Part shown: one piece after another, positions 20,887-31,600 of the stretch | Position numbering within the stretch: the stretch's first letter is position 1 | Layout: every line of letters starts with the position of its first letter | Assembly: GCA_956465555.1 (NCBI GenBank) | Contig: OY101129.1 | Span: forward strand, 372,001-436,000 | DNA from: Nitzschia sp. pyKryTriq1 | Taxonomy: Eukaryota; Bacillariophyta; Bacillariophyceae; Bacillariales; Bacillariaceae | Direction of reading: 5' to 3' | DNA length: 64,000 bases | Program-made: the position numbers and the translations under genes | The notes under the pieces: generated by a model | The model's database searches: none | Told to the model about the DNA's origin: nothing | Seen by the model: the letters and a program-made list of their open reading frames with translations, nothing else

Positions 20887-21776
20887 CTACATTTCTACAG
20901 TGCGAGTACTAACTATCGATCCGTATCCTGGTGGTTTAGATTGGTCGTAGTCGGCTACGATTGTCGCTTCTTCAGTCTCGATTGTCTGATGAGGTGTCAT
21001 TCGTCGAGTATTCCAGGCTGCATGCTGATGGTTCTTGATGCGACGACCATGGCCTCGATGATGGCGTTGTATTCGTAGTAGCAGCAATGCTGACACGCCA
21101 CCAACGACCAAAGTCACCACAAAGAGTGCAGGAAGAAGTATTCCCATCATCATATTATTGTCGTTGTCCCGACTCGACATGGACCCAAAAATCGTCATGG
21201 GTGGCACCAAAGCAGTAGACGACGACGACGACGACGACGAAACGATCGTTGTCGCACCACCACCGGTATTCGTTTCAGTGATCATACTCGTTTCTTTTCC
21301 AGTATGACTGCATAGCAACGGGGCCATGACAAAGCGCGGGTTCTGCAAGACCTGCTCCCACCAGTTTTTCATTACCGTACTACTAATGGGAGAAGAAGAC
21401 GCCAGTCGGGTATCTCCAAATCCAATATTGTGCCACATTGGCTGCGAATCCCAATCACAATTGATGTACGACCACAGACGGATATCATATTCGTCAATCA
21501 GTTGCAACACGGGGGCAAACCACAAACTCCAAATGTTATCAGAAATCAAACTTGTAGTGCTGTTGTTGTACGCGGGAAGAGGAATGGTGCTGGTATTCTC
21601 TTCGTCCGCCGCCTGTTTTCCAGAAAAATCCTTGCCATTCCAAAACATGCCACCAAAAGGAGTGGATTCGGCAATCATGACGGGTTTGTCGTGACGGCGG
21701 GCAAATTCCAATACTTCTTTGACATAGGTCATGGAACCTCCCGCAAAGTCATTATCATTACCACCACTCATATGGC

Positions 21777-21811
<35 letters not shown>

Positions 21812-22690
21812 GGGTCCAAGGCCCAAGGATACAACTGCTGAAAGATTGAAATTCCTACCCAATCCACCACATCATCTCCTGGATAAAAGTCATCGAGAGA
21901 TGGTATCCAGCGAGGAGCTGCCCAGGAATGCCAGCAAAATGCAATGGTAGAATGACACTGTCGATATCCGAGTTGTGTTTCGCAGGCTTCTACCATTTTT
22001 CGAAAGGCTTTTCTATAGAAGGAAGGATCCTCAGAATATCCAAAGTAGGGATTGTCAAACTCTGGTGGTAATGGACGATACAAATTATGCAGTTTGTATG
22101 TACACGTAGTAGTAGTAGTAGTAGTAGTAGTAGATTAAAGAATAGTGAGACATGATTGATTGATTGATTGATCGATTGATTATACCTGTGAAAACAAAAT
22201 GTTGTGCATTCCTATACTAGACGTACTTACCGTATCCCACCCGTAGAAACACTTTGGGTAGTTTCCAACTCGCAATACTGGCATACAACTTATGAATGTT
22301 CTCATCCAACGAGGAGGCGCCCTCAACGACATCTCGACAACCCGAGGTGCCATTCAACCACAATCCTATTTGAATACCAGAATCCGGAAATGCTTCTGCG
22401 AGTCCTTGTGCGTATTCAATACCGCTCCCGTAATCAACGGGGGCGTCGATGCCGCGCAAACTTTGAATGTCCGTGTATACCATGGTGGCCGCCGGATGGA
22501 AGGACCTGAGAGTATTACTCGAAGGTGATTCCTCTTTCCGATGAAGGCTGGCATTATATTGGCTAAGAATGTATTCTTCTATGGAGAAGAAATCTTGACC
22601 TATCGTCAACAGTGTCTTGTTGGGTCCTGGATCACAAGACGACGACAACGACGCCGACAGAGTTCGATGATGATGATAATGCTGTTTCAT
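20887..22690 (-). CDS. GH26-like glycoside hydrolase with C-terminal membrane anchor
   Basis: Exons 22690-22231 and 22061-20887 (intron donor GTAAGT, acceptor CCACCAG) give 544 residues from the first visible ATG. The join produces FLRVGYEFDNPYFGY, the GH26 acid/base region with Glu about 154, whose codon is split by the intron. KPVMIAESTPFG supplies the expected nucleophile Glu about 285. WVGISIFQQLYPW and WSYINCDWDSQPMW look like sugar-binding strands. GH26 includes mannanases and beta-1,3-xylanases; substrate unknown. A Ser-rich linker, one membrane helix (about residues 455-480) and a basic cytosolic tail follow, so the enzyme is probably anchored facing outward. No signal peptide is visible, so an upstream coding exon may be missing. 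A (GTC)n tract encodes an Asp-Asn repeat. Confidence 0.7.
22106..22181. repeat. Two microsatellites within the GH26 intron
   Basis: A GTA run (22106-22133) and a TGAT run (about 22153-22181) occupy much of the 169-nt intron of the GH26-like gene. Confidence 0.75.
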
Positions 22691-23369
22691 CAGTCTTCGG
22701 TCCCTCTTGTGCCGTTCCTTAGGGCGGTGCCCCCCCACCGTCGATTTCCAAATATATTAGATCAAATACAATGCTGCTTCGTTTTGTGGTATCTCTGGTC
22801 AGATATCATGATGATGATGACGATGATGCGATGCGATGTCAACAAGAATCTACTATGGATCTTGGATCTTATTCTCATCAGTTTCTTTGCTGGTCGAATT
22901 ACTCCTGTGACTTGGGAGGCCTTAGGGCCTGATTTATAGGCTGTTATTGTCGCCGTTGGGATAAGGAAAGGGATGTAAGTGTCACTACCGCGTGTGAAGT
23001 AAATAATCAATAAGACGAGCTACTGTAGCTAGTAAATAATAGTACTGCAGCAAAACGTCCTACAAAGCGAGCAAAGTACAACACATACGTAAGCATCAAA
23101 TATACCGGCCTTGCAGCATTATGTAGATGCGGAACTGTCCAAGGGATGGATCTTAGATACCGATAGGAGAAACAGTATGGGGATACATACAGATACTGTA
23201 AGGATTTGTGAGGACACGTCATCATGTGCCGGCGCAATCGAACTACCGGCATCAACATCACGCTGCTGCAATTGGCTTCGATTTCTTTCCGCTCTAGCTG
23301 TAAACTTCTCATAGAACGTGCTCTCTAGTCTCTAGTAGTATTGCTAGCTAGTATTTTAGCAGTAGAGTA
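22691..23369. other. Intergenic region holding copy A of the AGGCTG hairpin repeat
   Basis: Between the GH26 ATG and the stop of the next minus-strand gene. It may hide a short signal-peptide exon for GH26. It contains repeat copy A near 22918-22954 and simple GATGAT repeats. No convincing ORF. Confidence 0.35.
22918..22954 (+). repeat. AGGCTG hairpin repeat, copy A
   Basis: Shares the 17-mer AGGCTGTTATTGTCGCC (22938-22954) exactly with copies B and C. It is preceded by a small inverted repeat AGGCC..GGCCT as in the other copies. 248 bp upstream of the GH26 start codon. Confidence 0.7.
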
Positions 23370-25064
23370 CTACGAGGATTGACGATCCGCTGGTGGTCCT
23401 CGCGGCGGTAGGGAGAACATTGATGGACGGGGCGGGGATTGGATGCTATCGAGCCAATAGGAATACCGCTCGGATGTGACTTTCCCAATTTTCACCGGAT
23501 GGACCATTCCCAAGACGGACTTCTTGAGGACACATTGCTCCAGCATCTTGACCTTTCCCCGAACATTCCAATAATCCCAAGAAGTGCACATTGGAATGCC
23601 TTCAAGGGAGGGAACAAGCGGCAACGAATCATCAGCTGGTGGTGGTAGTGGTGCGTCCTGGCTCTTGTTGTTAGATACTATGGTACTATCGGCGCCTCCT
23701 CCTTTTTGCATGATCCACCCAAGAATTGTCGGAACTGCGCATTCCAAGTGTACGTTACTCTGGACGTGGGGCCTTGCGGCTCGTTCAAAAATATCCGTGT
23801 ATCGCAGGGGAACGTAAAGGAAATCAGCTTGGAGAAAATGGGGGAACGAAAAACGATAAGTGATGCGAGAAAGCAGTAGAGCAGTTTCATTCTTTCCATC
23901 AAGGTTCAAGACCGTCTCATTCTTCTTGCCATCACTGCTCTGGACTGATGATTCTTCCTGATTGGATGAGGAAGTCATGGTGGTGCTGATACTATAGTAG
24001 TCGGAAAAGTCTTCCCACCAATCATCGTATTTGGACAGCATTGCAACTTGATGCCTCAAGCACATTTCCCACTTAGTCCAGCCGCGCAATACACCAAGAA
24101 GCCCTTCGACAGAGTGATATATTGTTCGGTTCCGTGTTGTGTCCGCCGGAATAAGTTCAAATCGAGAAATCGGTAGTACCACCTCCGAAAACTCGGTTCC
24201 ATTGGGCCATCGTCGTTGCTCGCGCTCAACATGAATGCTATACAGTAGTGGCTGTGGTACTGTCATGCCTGTTTGTATGATAGAGTCCATCGGCAACGAC
24301 TTTCGACCATTGTAAAGTCTCGTGATGTTGAGGAGAGCATCATCGTGGAGATACAGGACTGCCTCGGCTAGATGTTGACCAGCACCAGCGCCAGCACCAG
24401 CGCCAGCACCACCAACGTGAGATACAGATGAGGACTGGTGTGCCGTACTCAGATTCTTGTAATCAAGCATCGTATCCAATAGATTCTTGTAAGGTGAGAC
24501 ATAACCACTGTCATTCATTCCAATTTTGAATTGGATTCCAGCTTTCTCCAGTTTCGTTTGAGTCTCGACCGTAAAAGGACCGGCCACAATAATTTGAGCA
24601 AAGTATCGAGACCAAATGTTGACCCAGTCACGTACGGATTCGAAGGCGATATCACCAAAATTGAATTGGCCCATGAGAAGCACGTTCGTAATCGGAATAA
24701 GCTCATTGGCTGTCTTGTCGTCTTGGTCTTTCGGTGTTCCTGGTGCTTGTCCTGCCATTCGATCATTTTGATCTTTTGCCACCACCGAAGTGCTGCTGCT
24801 GGTATGCTGGGCGCTGTAATTCTTGTTTACGAGGGCTGTCGAATTCTCAGCCATCATTTTAGAGGCAGCGCCGTCGTCACCATGAAGGTTGATTGGAAAT
24901 GAGGAGCGGGGAGAAGAGGAGCGCTGGTTGTAATCGTAGTGGCGGATGAAACCGGTTTCATTTCGAAAGCTGACACAAATTATGAAGCCGCAGCATGCTA
25001 CGAGCAAGAAACAACGATGTCGTATTATTCGTAAAGACCCTCCTCGTTGCTCTTGGCGTTGCAT
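23370..25064 (-). CDS. Type II membrane protein, probable lumenal glycan-related enzyme
   Basis: One exon. I place the start at 25064, giving 564 residues: MQRQEQRGGSLRIIRHRCFL then a signal anchor (FLLVACCGFIICVSF) and a Ser/Asn stem with glycosylation sites. The frame continues 89 codons upstream to another ATG at 25331, but that stretch runs through repeat copy B and promoter-like DNA and would bury the anchor. The lumenal part begins NVLLMGQFNFGDIAFESVRDW, has AVLYLHDDALLNITRL (a DxD-like acidic pair), WTKWEMCLRHQVAML, FPHFLQADFLYVPLR and HLECAVPTILGW. This resembles large diatom type II proteins of glycosyltransferase-like architecture, but I cannot name a family. A Gly-Ala repeat in the stem is encoded by an imperfect hexanucleotide repeat. 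Confidence 0.6.
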   Translation of the reverse strand: MQRQEQRGGSLRIIRHRCFLLVACCGFIICVSFRNETGFIRHYDYNQRSSSPRSSFPINLHGDDGAASKMMAENSTALVNKNYSAQHTSSSTSVVAKDQNDRMAGQAPGTPKDQDDKTANELIPITNVLLMGQFNFGDIAFESVRDWVNIWSRYFAQIIVAGPFTVETQTKLEKAGIQFKIGMNDSGYVSPYKNLLDTMLDYKNLSTAHQSSSVSHVGGAGAGAGAGAGQHLAEAVLYLHDDALLNITRLYNGRKSLPMDSIIQTGMTVPQPLLYSIHVEREQRRWPNGTEFSEVVLPISRFELIPADTTRNRTIYHSVEGLLGVLRGWTKWEMCLRHQVAMLSKYDDWWEDFSDYYSISTTMTSSSNQEESSVQSSDGKKNETVLNLDGKNETALLLSRITYRFSFPHFLQADFLYVPLRYTDIFERAARPHVQSNVHLECAVPTILGWIMQKGGGADSTIVSNNKSQDAPLPPPADDSLPLVPSLEGIPMCTSWDYWNVRGKVKMLEQCVLKKSVLGMVHPVKIGKVTSERYSYWLDSIQSPPRPSMFSLPPRGPPADRQSS

Positions 25065-25699
25065 GATGTTTCTGGTTGTCTGGTCTTGTTGTTTATTTTG
25101 TGGGACGAGACCTCGGTTTCTTTTGGGCTTTCGATGCTCGAATGCGGAAATAACGAAAGAAAACCGGAAGTGGCGGCGGTTGGGGGGGGTTCGAGATAAA
25201 AACTGCGTACATACAAGTACTGTACGAGTACGTATTCCCACGATTACAACGGCTCTGAGTAACGGTACTCGTACACTATGTACCGGTACATAGGAGTGGT
25301 GTACTTTTTGTTCGAATTGTACGACTTTCATGGAAGGCCTTTCTGATGGCCTGATTTAGGCTGTTATTGTCGCCTAAAAGTGTTACGTAAAGTCGGTCCA
25401 AAAATAATGAGCAAAGACGTAAAAGCGTGTAGAAAATGTTGGCGCGAATGGGGTACTTGCCCCATTGCAATACACACGGTCTACGCGACTCGTACGACCA
25501 TAGTCTGCCCGTCGTCGGTAGATAATGTCCTGAAGGATCTTCCACGCTAGTGCGCGCCGTGCATGCGCAGACGCCCTAGCCACGACCAGTCGATGACGTG
25601 GTCGGCCCGTAATGACTCGGGTGCGTGTGAGACGCGCGACGTACGACTGGCCCCCGTCCGTTGCAAAGACTCAACAGAAACTACAAGTCTATGTACTAG
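25065..25699. other. Promoter region and repeat copy B upstream of the retroelement fragment
   Basis: Contains TACCGGTA at 25281-25288 (about 217 bp upstream of the 25064 start codon), repeat copy B (25303-25375) and about 320 bp of sequence with no recognisable coding signal that leads into the truncated reverse transcriptase. Confidence 0.4.
25303..25375 (+). repeat. AGGCTG hairpin repeat, copy B (left of the retroelement)
   Basis: A 73-bp stretch closely similar to copy C, including GGAAGGCCTTTC, a short AGGCC/GGCCT hairpin, and the exact 17-mer at 25358-25374. Copies B and C are direct repeats bracketing the reverse-transcriptase fragment. Confidence 0.7.
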
Positions 25700-26320
25700 A
25701 CCACAACTGCCAAACAAAAAGAACTCGAGTATCTCGGATACTGGATTACTCGAGAAGGCATTATGCCGGTACCGAAGAAAGTCAAGGCGATGCTCGACAT
25801 CGCGCCGCCCAAGAACCGCAAGGAATTGCGATCCTTCATCGGGCTAATTAACTATTATCGCGACATGTGGATTCGCCGAAGCGACGTGCTTGCGCCGCTA
25901 AGCAAATTACTCTCAAAAGACGTAAAATGGAATTGGACCGACATCGAGTCAAAATCCTTCAACGCCATCAAGCGCATTATAGCACGCGAGGTGCTATTAG
26001 CACACCCGGATTTCTCCGAAGAATTCGAAATCCACACTGACGCCAGTAATTACCAACTAGGAGCAGTGATCTCCCAGAAAGGGAAACCGATCGCGTTTTA
26101 CAGCAGAAAGCTGAACAGCGCACAACGCAATTACACCACCACGGAAAAAGAACTCCTCGCCATAGTGGAAACACTTAAGGAGTTCCGCAATATACTTATG
26201 GGTCAACGAATCGTCGTGTACACTGACCACAAAAATTTAACGTACAAAGTTTTTAATACTGACCGCGTCATGAGATGGCGCCTAATTAGGTACGACCACC
26301 CGACGGCCAAGGACACATGA
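25700..26320 (+). mobile_element. Truncated Ty3/gypsy retrotransposon fragment (RT tail and RNase H)
   Basis: The frame opens after a TAG at 25697 and runs to 26320. It shows the end of a Ty3/gypsy reverse transcriptase (ELEYLGYWITREG, then the PPKNRKELRSFIGLINYYR connection segment) and RNase H with HTDASNYQLGAVI, EKELLAIVETL and YTDHKNL for three catalytic acidic positions. It breaks off at VMRWRLI, before the usual region with the fourth acidic residue. Catalytic YxDD, protease, Gag and integrase are all absent, and no LTRs are seen. It is a dead fragment of about 600 bp. The flanking repeats B and C are not clear LTRs, since they lack TG...CA ends and a copy lies elsewhere without the fragment. 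Confidence 0.85.
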
Positions 26321-26434
26321 TGGCAGATACACGACGTTCTAGTCAACACTGAGTGAGTCGCCATGGCCGTAGAAGAATGACCATAGTTTCCACTCAAAGG
26401 ACCTTCCGATCGATCATGCATGTGCTAGGACGGT

Positions 26435-26457
26435 CCACTCTCGCCCGGCGAGAGTGG
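26435..26457. repeat. Perfect hairpin, 11-bp arms, 1-nt loop
   Basis: Arms CCACTCTCGCC and GGCGAGAGTGG are separated by a single C. It lies about 115 bp downstream of the retroelement frame's stop, so it may be part of the element or a cruciform-forming relic. Confidence 0.75.
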
Positions 26458-26662
26458 CAAAACAAATAAATATATGTTCGGTATCGAAGTTCTAAATCCC
26501 AAACTTGCCCGTTTGATCCAGTGAATTTCGGTTCAATCCTCAGACCGTAGTCTTCAAAGTGCGTGTTATTTTAGCTTGTCTTACTAGCTTGTTCAATGTG
26601 CAGTTGTCAAAACAATATTCTCTCCAAAAACGGTCATTCAACAGCTAACATCTAGTGTGAAA

Positions 26663-26736
26663 ATTCTTTGTTCGAATGGTTCGACTGCTGCGGAAGGCCT
26701 TTCCTAGCGGCCTTAATTAGGCTGTTATTGTCGCCT
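26663..26736 (+). repeat. AGGCTG hairpin repeat, copy C (right of the retroelement)
   Basis: Direct repeat of copy B with the exact 17-mer at 26719-26735, 248 bp upstream of the ALG2 start codon. Confidence 0.7.
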
Positions 26737-26966
26737 GGGGTGGGGTTGGGGCATCGCGGAGATTTTACTAGTAGTAGTAGTGTAGCTAAATACAGTGTAC
26801 CGTACCGCTACCTACTAGTCTATTCGTGTTACTCTAATTTTCCGCTCGCAGATCTCGCAGTCGCGAAGGTGCTGCTTATTATGATTGTACCTGTGCTCCT
26901 AATCTTCGTCGCTAATACAATTGCAATAGACTTGGCGTTGTTCTTAGCTAGTAGCTGCAACGCACC

Positions 26967-28469
26967 ATGGTCAAAGCCACCAAGAAGAAAGACGAAGAGG
27001 CAAAGCCCCCCAATAAGTCTCATCTAGAGATTGTATTCATCCATTTGGATTTGGGCATTGGAGGGGCCGAGCAACTGGTGTTGCAACTCGCCACGGCGGC
27101 CACCGAAGTTGGCCATTCGGTCACGTTGATTACCACCCGGTGCGATGCTGATCACTGCTTTGCCAGTGTCGCTCCGGGAGGTGCCTTGCACGATGCGGTT
27201 CACATTTACGGGAATTGGATCCCCGCCAAGCTCATGGGAGGGATGACCGCACTCTTGTCCACGTTGCGGATCCTTTATTTGACGTGGCAAGTGTGTCGGT
27301 ATCACCGCTCGGCCGATATCTGCGTGGTAGATGTGTTGCCCACCTCGCTGCCGCTCTTGTGGAGCTTGTTGCCGTCGGTGGCGACCTTTTTTTATTGCCA
27401 CTTTCCCGACAAACTCCTCTTGCAGAGCAGCAGTAGCAGCATCAGCAGTGGTAGTAGCAGTGGCAGTAGTCTACCGAAACAACTGTATCGATTCTTTTTA
27501 GATACACTCGAAGAGATGACCATGAGTGTGGCAGATTTGATTGTCGTCAATTCCAAATTTACACGAAATACTGTACTGACAGCATTTCCCACCTTACGGC
27601 CTCCTGGCGCTGATATCGACGACTGCATGCCCGTCTTGTATCCCGCCTTGGATACCAAAACAACCACGACACCTTCGACGAGCAATGAACAACCCAAGAC
27701 CAGCCAATCGCCCATTGTCAGCTTGAACCGATTCGAACGCAAAAAGAATATCCTATTGCTATTGTACGCGTATCAATACCTGGCGGAGGAGCACCCGGAT
27801 CAAGAACTGCCTCCACTGATTATCGCCGGTGGTTACGATACCAAGAATGTCGAAAATGTGGAGCATCGAGCAGAACTTCAACGAGTCGTCAACGAAAAGT
27901 TGGATAACAAAATCAAGGCGGTGGTCACCTTTCGGACGGACATTTCGGATCAGGAACGTTCGATGCTGTTTCAAACTGCCTTGGGAGTTGTATACACACC
28001 GAACAAGGAACATTTTGGAATTGTCCCTCTCGAAGCCATGTATGCGGGGACCCCCGTCCTTGCCGTCAACTCGGGAGGACCCATGGAAACGATTGTGGAT
28101 GGCAAAACGGGCTTTTTGCGACCACCAACTCCTCAAGACTTTGGAGAAGCGTTACTGGAATGGATTCGGGATCCTACCAAAGCGACGGCCATGGGCAAGG
28201 CGGGCAAACATCATGTCGAGTCCCATTTCGGAACCAAACGTCTGGCGAGGGAATTTCAAGCACTCTTACAAAAGTGTCAAGAACACCAACTTCAAAGTCG
28301 TCCCAATTTTGTCTTGTGGGCCAATGTGGGAGTGTACATGACGGATGCCCTCTTTGCCATGGTGTTTACAGTACTATTGACATTCGTCATGCGGAAGCTG
28401 GGCGTCCTAGAAGAAGATGAAAACATCATTGGAGGATTAAAGCGGACATGGAATTCAGAGGAACTGTAG
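26967..28469 (+). CDS. ALG2: ALG2-like alpha-1,3/1,6-mannosyltransferase
   Basis: One exon, 500 residues. ALG2 adds the second and third mannoses to the dolichol-linked N-glycan precursor on the cytosolic ER face. The start IVFIHLDLGIGGAEQLVLQLATA is the ALG2 signature, with the GGAE donor loop. Other marks are FFYCHFPDKLLL, ADLIVVNSKFTR, SLNRFERKKN and the GT4 EX7E segment EHFGIVPLEAMYAGTPVLA. A Ser/Gly repeat insert (about 150-165) is species-specific. A C-terminal hydrophobic segment (ALFAMVFTVLLTFVM, about 465-480) provides membrane association, as in other ALG2 proteins. It is convergent with the carboxylase gene. Confidence 0.93.
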   Translation: MVKATKKKDEEAKPPNKSHLEIVFIHLDLGIGGAEQLVLQLATAATEVGHSVTLITTRCDADHCFASVAPGGALHDAVHIYGNWIPAKLMGGMTALLSTLRILYLTWQVCRYHRSADICVVDVLPTSLPLLWSLLPSVATFFYCHFPDKLLLQSSSSSISSGSSSGSSLPKQLYRFFLDTLEEMTMSVADLIVVNSKFTRNTVLTAFPTLRPPGADIDDCMPVLYPALDTKTTTTPSTSNEQPKTSQSPIVSLNRFERKKNILLLLYAYQYLAEEHPDQELPPLIIAGGYDTKNVENVEHRAELQRVVNEKLDNKIKAVVTFRTDISDQERSMLFQTALGVVYTPNKEHFGIVPLEAMYAGTPVLAVNSGGPMETIVDGKTGFLRPPTPQDFGEALLEWIRDPTKATAMGKAGKHHVESHFGTKRLAREFQALLQKCQEHQLQSRPNFVLWANVGVYMTDALFAMVFTVLLTFVMRKLGVLEEDENIIGGLKRTWNSEEL

Positions 28470-28675
28470 TTTGGTACCTGAAGTAGAGAAGTGGTGGTTG
28501 GAGTACTCTTCTCTTCTATATGTATCGTACGAGTAGCGTAGACTTCCTGTCCACAGGCATCCGCGTACAGTACAAGCAAACTACAATAGAAAGTAGCTTG
28601 GTTCTTGATGTAATGTAATTTATTTCTGTTAAAACATGTATAATTTTTCTTCAGTCCATTCCCTTCTACGCTAGC

Positions 28676-31600
28676 TTACAATGCGCTCATTTCTGCTTCC
28701 AAGGCGGCAATCTTGGCCTTGATGCCTGCTGCCTTGACAGAGGAGATCTTGGCATTGACTGCGCCCAATTCCTTCTCGTAGAAAGTGGCAACACCTTCGT
28801 TGTCAAGTTCAAAGTCGGAAACAGTGCACATGGATTGCAAGATCTCCATTGCACCCGACTTGGACATGCTAGGGTCAGCAGCCATCATTTGATCAATGAA
28901 GCTGTCCTCGTACATTCGGCGCTTGGCACGCCAGTAGAAGAAGGCTCGGGATTCTTCCCAGTTGACAGCAGCCTTGATGACGCCCTTGGCCTTCATGCGG
29001 CCAGTCTTGTCATGGAGATCAGCGAATTCAGTAGCGGCTTGCAAGTACACAGGCTTCAAGGATTCTTCCCTGGCCTTGATTTGAGCTTGAATGTCTTCCT
29101 TGGCATCTTCGAATTCAGTTCCTTCCATTTCAGCATCCAACAACTTCAATTGGGGGTCCAATCGGTGCATCATCTTCAGCTGATCAGGGTAACGGAACTT
29201 GATCTCGGTGATACCGGCAGGCTCCAAGATACCTCCACGTCCTTCGGGGTCGGCGTACATTTCCATCTTGGCTTCATTGATGGTAGGGTCCACAACAACC
29301 CATGATCCACCACGAAGTTCACCATGAGGAGGAATGTACATGTACACAGGGTGCTCGTATTCGCGAAGAGCATCGACAATCATGGATCCAAACTTGAGGA
29401 TTTCTCCAGCCATGTCACGCGAGCCTCCCGAGAATCCACGCCAGTTGGCAAAGATCATGACGGGAAGGCCTTCCTTGGCAAAGTCACGGATGGCCTGAGC
29501 AGTCTTGTACGACGAGTCGGGGAACAAGACTTGACCAGCTTGAGGAAGAACGGCCTCACGAGAGTTGGGGTCAGCAGGGTCGGCGGGGACGACTTGCTCG
29601 ACTTGGCGGGTTTCAACAGCAATGGCACCCATGGGAATACCTCCCAAACGTCCACGACCAATGACAACGGCCTTGCCCCATCCAGCGAGGTATTCCTTGA
29701 AACTTCCCTTGTCAAAGAATCCGCCCATGGCATTATCTCCAGCCATCATCAAGCGAGGATCGTAGGGTGTAGGAGTGGGCTTCCATGCCACCTTACGGTC
29801 AACAGGATCGGCACAGTCGCGGACAGCAGGGAGAGCGCCGACATTCTTGGAGACGAAACTCAACCACTTGATCATGGAGGCAACACCGGCTTGGTCGTCC
29901 TCAACAATCTCGTGCGACACACCGTTGGGGTACATGATTTGAGGTCCTCCAAGTTGGTCATTCGAATTGTAGACCTCACGTCCTAGAAGCTTGTTCAAGG
30001 CAGAGTATCCAGTCAAAATGATTGGTCCATTCTTCATTTGGATGACACGTTGTCCAAGACGGACCAGGTAGGCTCCGATACCGACACTGCGACCAGTGAC
30101 GTAACTGAGGGTAAAAATCTCATCGTAGGCGGCAGATGTCTCTCCGGCAATCTTTCCGGATCCTTGCAAGTTCTCAACACCGATGCCGTGCTTGCTTCCA
30201 ATGACGTCAGTCAAGGCCCATCCTTCGGACTTCTTCACGGCAGTGACAGATCCAGAAGGGAGCACCTTGTAGTCGTCATCACTCAAGTAGAGGTACTCGA
30301 ATCCCTTTGAAGGATTTTCCTCATCGACAAACTTGATCTTGAGCTTGTCCTTCAATTCATCGACAAGTCCGATACGGGCTCCAGCGTTACACGCGATGTA
30401 AATACGCGGAAGCTTGTGCTGACGAGCGTAAACTGAGCATTTGTAGAAGAATTCGTCTTCCTCAACTCCAAAGGATCCACTTTGAACGGTGACATCGTTT
30501 GAAATGACAACAACTTTACGCCCTTCGGGGTATTCGGGGGTCTTCATGTTGACCAACCATCCGACCATACCATTCTTGTTGGTTCCGATCGGACGGCTTC
30601 CAAGGGTAAGCTCACCGTCGGCTCCTTCGATGAATTCTTGGCTTTCGAACAAGTTGGCAGGGATGGGGTCCAACTTTCCGGTTTCCTTGAGGTATTGCGA
30701 CCACTCGCTGATCAAACCGACCTCCAAGAGGCCAAGGAAATCATAGGCGTAGGTGGAACCGACACGACGCGCGACGGCACGCTTGGTCTGAACGATGTTG
30801 GACACGCCATAGGGGTCGATGAAGCACATTTCTCCAGCTCCACCCTCCGGGTTGACCAAGCAGTACTCAGTGGCAACACCGGTCACAGGGTCGGGCTTTT
30901 CAAGGTAGACAGAGGGCTTGAGCCATTCTCCTTCCACGGACGAAGCGACCAAACGGAGGGACTGAGTCACGGGCTCGCCATTAGATCCTTTAGTCAACAG
31001 ACGAATCTTGACTTCGATCTCATCAACGCGGAGCTTCAGCAAGCGAGTGGCAAGAGTACTCTTGAGTTTTCCCATGATGTTTCCGTAGAGCTGGGCAATT
31101 TGCTCGGGTGTGGTATCCTCGAGTTCGCGAAGCGAGTGCAAAAAGATGCGAGACGAGGACTGCGCGTTGACCATGGGGTTGGCTTGGGCGCGCTCAAGCT
31201 CGTCGAGTCCTTGAAGAAGGAATCGTTCGGCCCCCTTTTCAGTGACCATACCAGGGCTGTGGGAGATGGCTCGAAGGAAAACAACTTGTTGGGCTCCACC
31301 TCGGATGGGCTTCTCCGACTTTTCGGTACCAAGGTAGATCTGGGCGTTCTTCCCAACAGCAGGAATGCGCTCCAAGTTGAAGTTGTCGGACAATCGCGAG
31401 AGCTCAAGCAAGTGGTGGAACGTTGGGCGCATATTTCGACGCAAGGGGTCCTCAGCATATCCAGAGCACTGAGGGAACGAGTAGTAGTAAGGGTCGTTCT
31501 TCTCGTGTGGGATTAGGACACTGACTGTGCGGATTCCGAGCATGTTGAGCTTCTTCTCTTCGGCCATGATGATGCCTTCGATATTCGCGGGATCGTTGAC

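Larger units (their letters stand above)
26321..26966. other. Region between the retroelement fragment and ALG2
   Basis: Holds a perfect 11-bp inverted repeat (26435-26457), repeat copy C (26663-26736) and the presumed ALG2 promoter. No ORF with recognisable content. Confidence 0.4.

Noticed and set aside
25065-25331. Counting the 89 upstream codons as part of the type II protein
   Set aside because: They run through a repeat copy and promoter-like DNA and would place the signal anchor internally.
26520-26560. tRNA-like GGTTCAATCC stretch
   Set aside because: No matching acceptor stem, D-arm or anticodon arm can be drawn around it.
25303-26736. Repeats B and C as LTRs of the Ty3/gypsy element
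   Set aside because: They lack TG...CA ends and primer-binding sites, and a third copy (22918) has no retroelement beside it.
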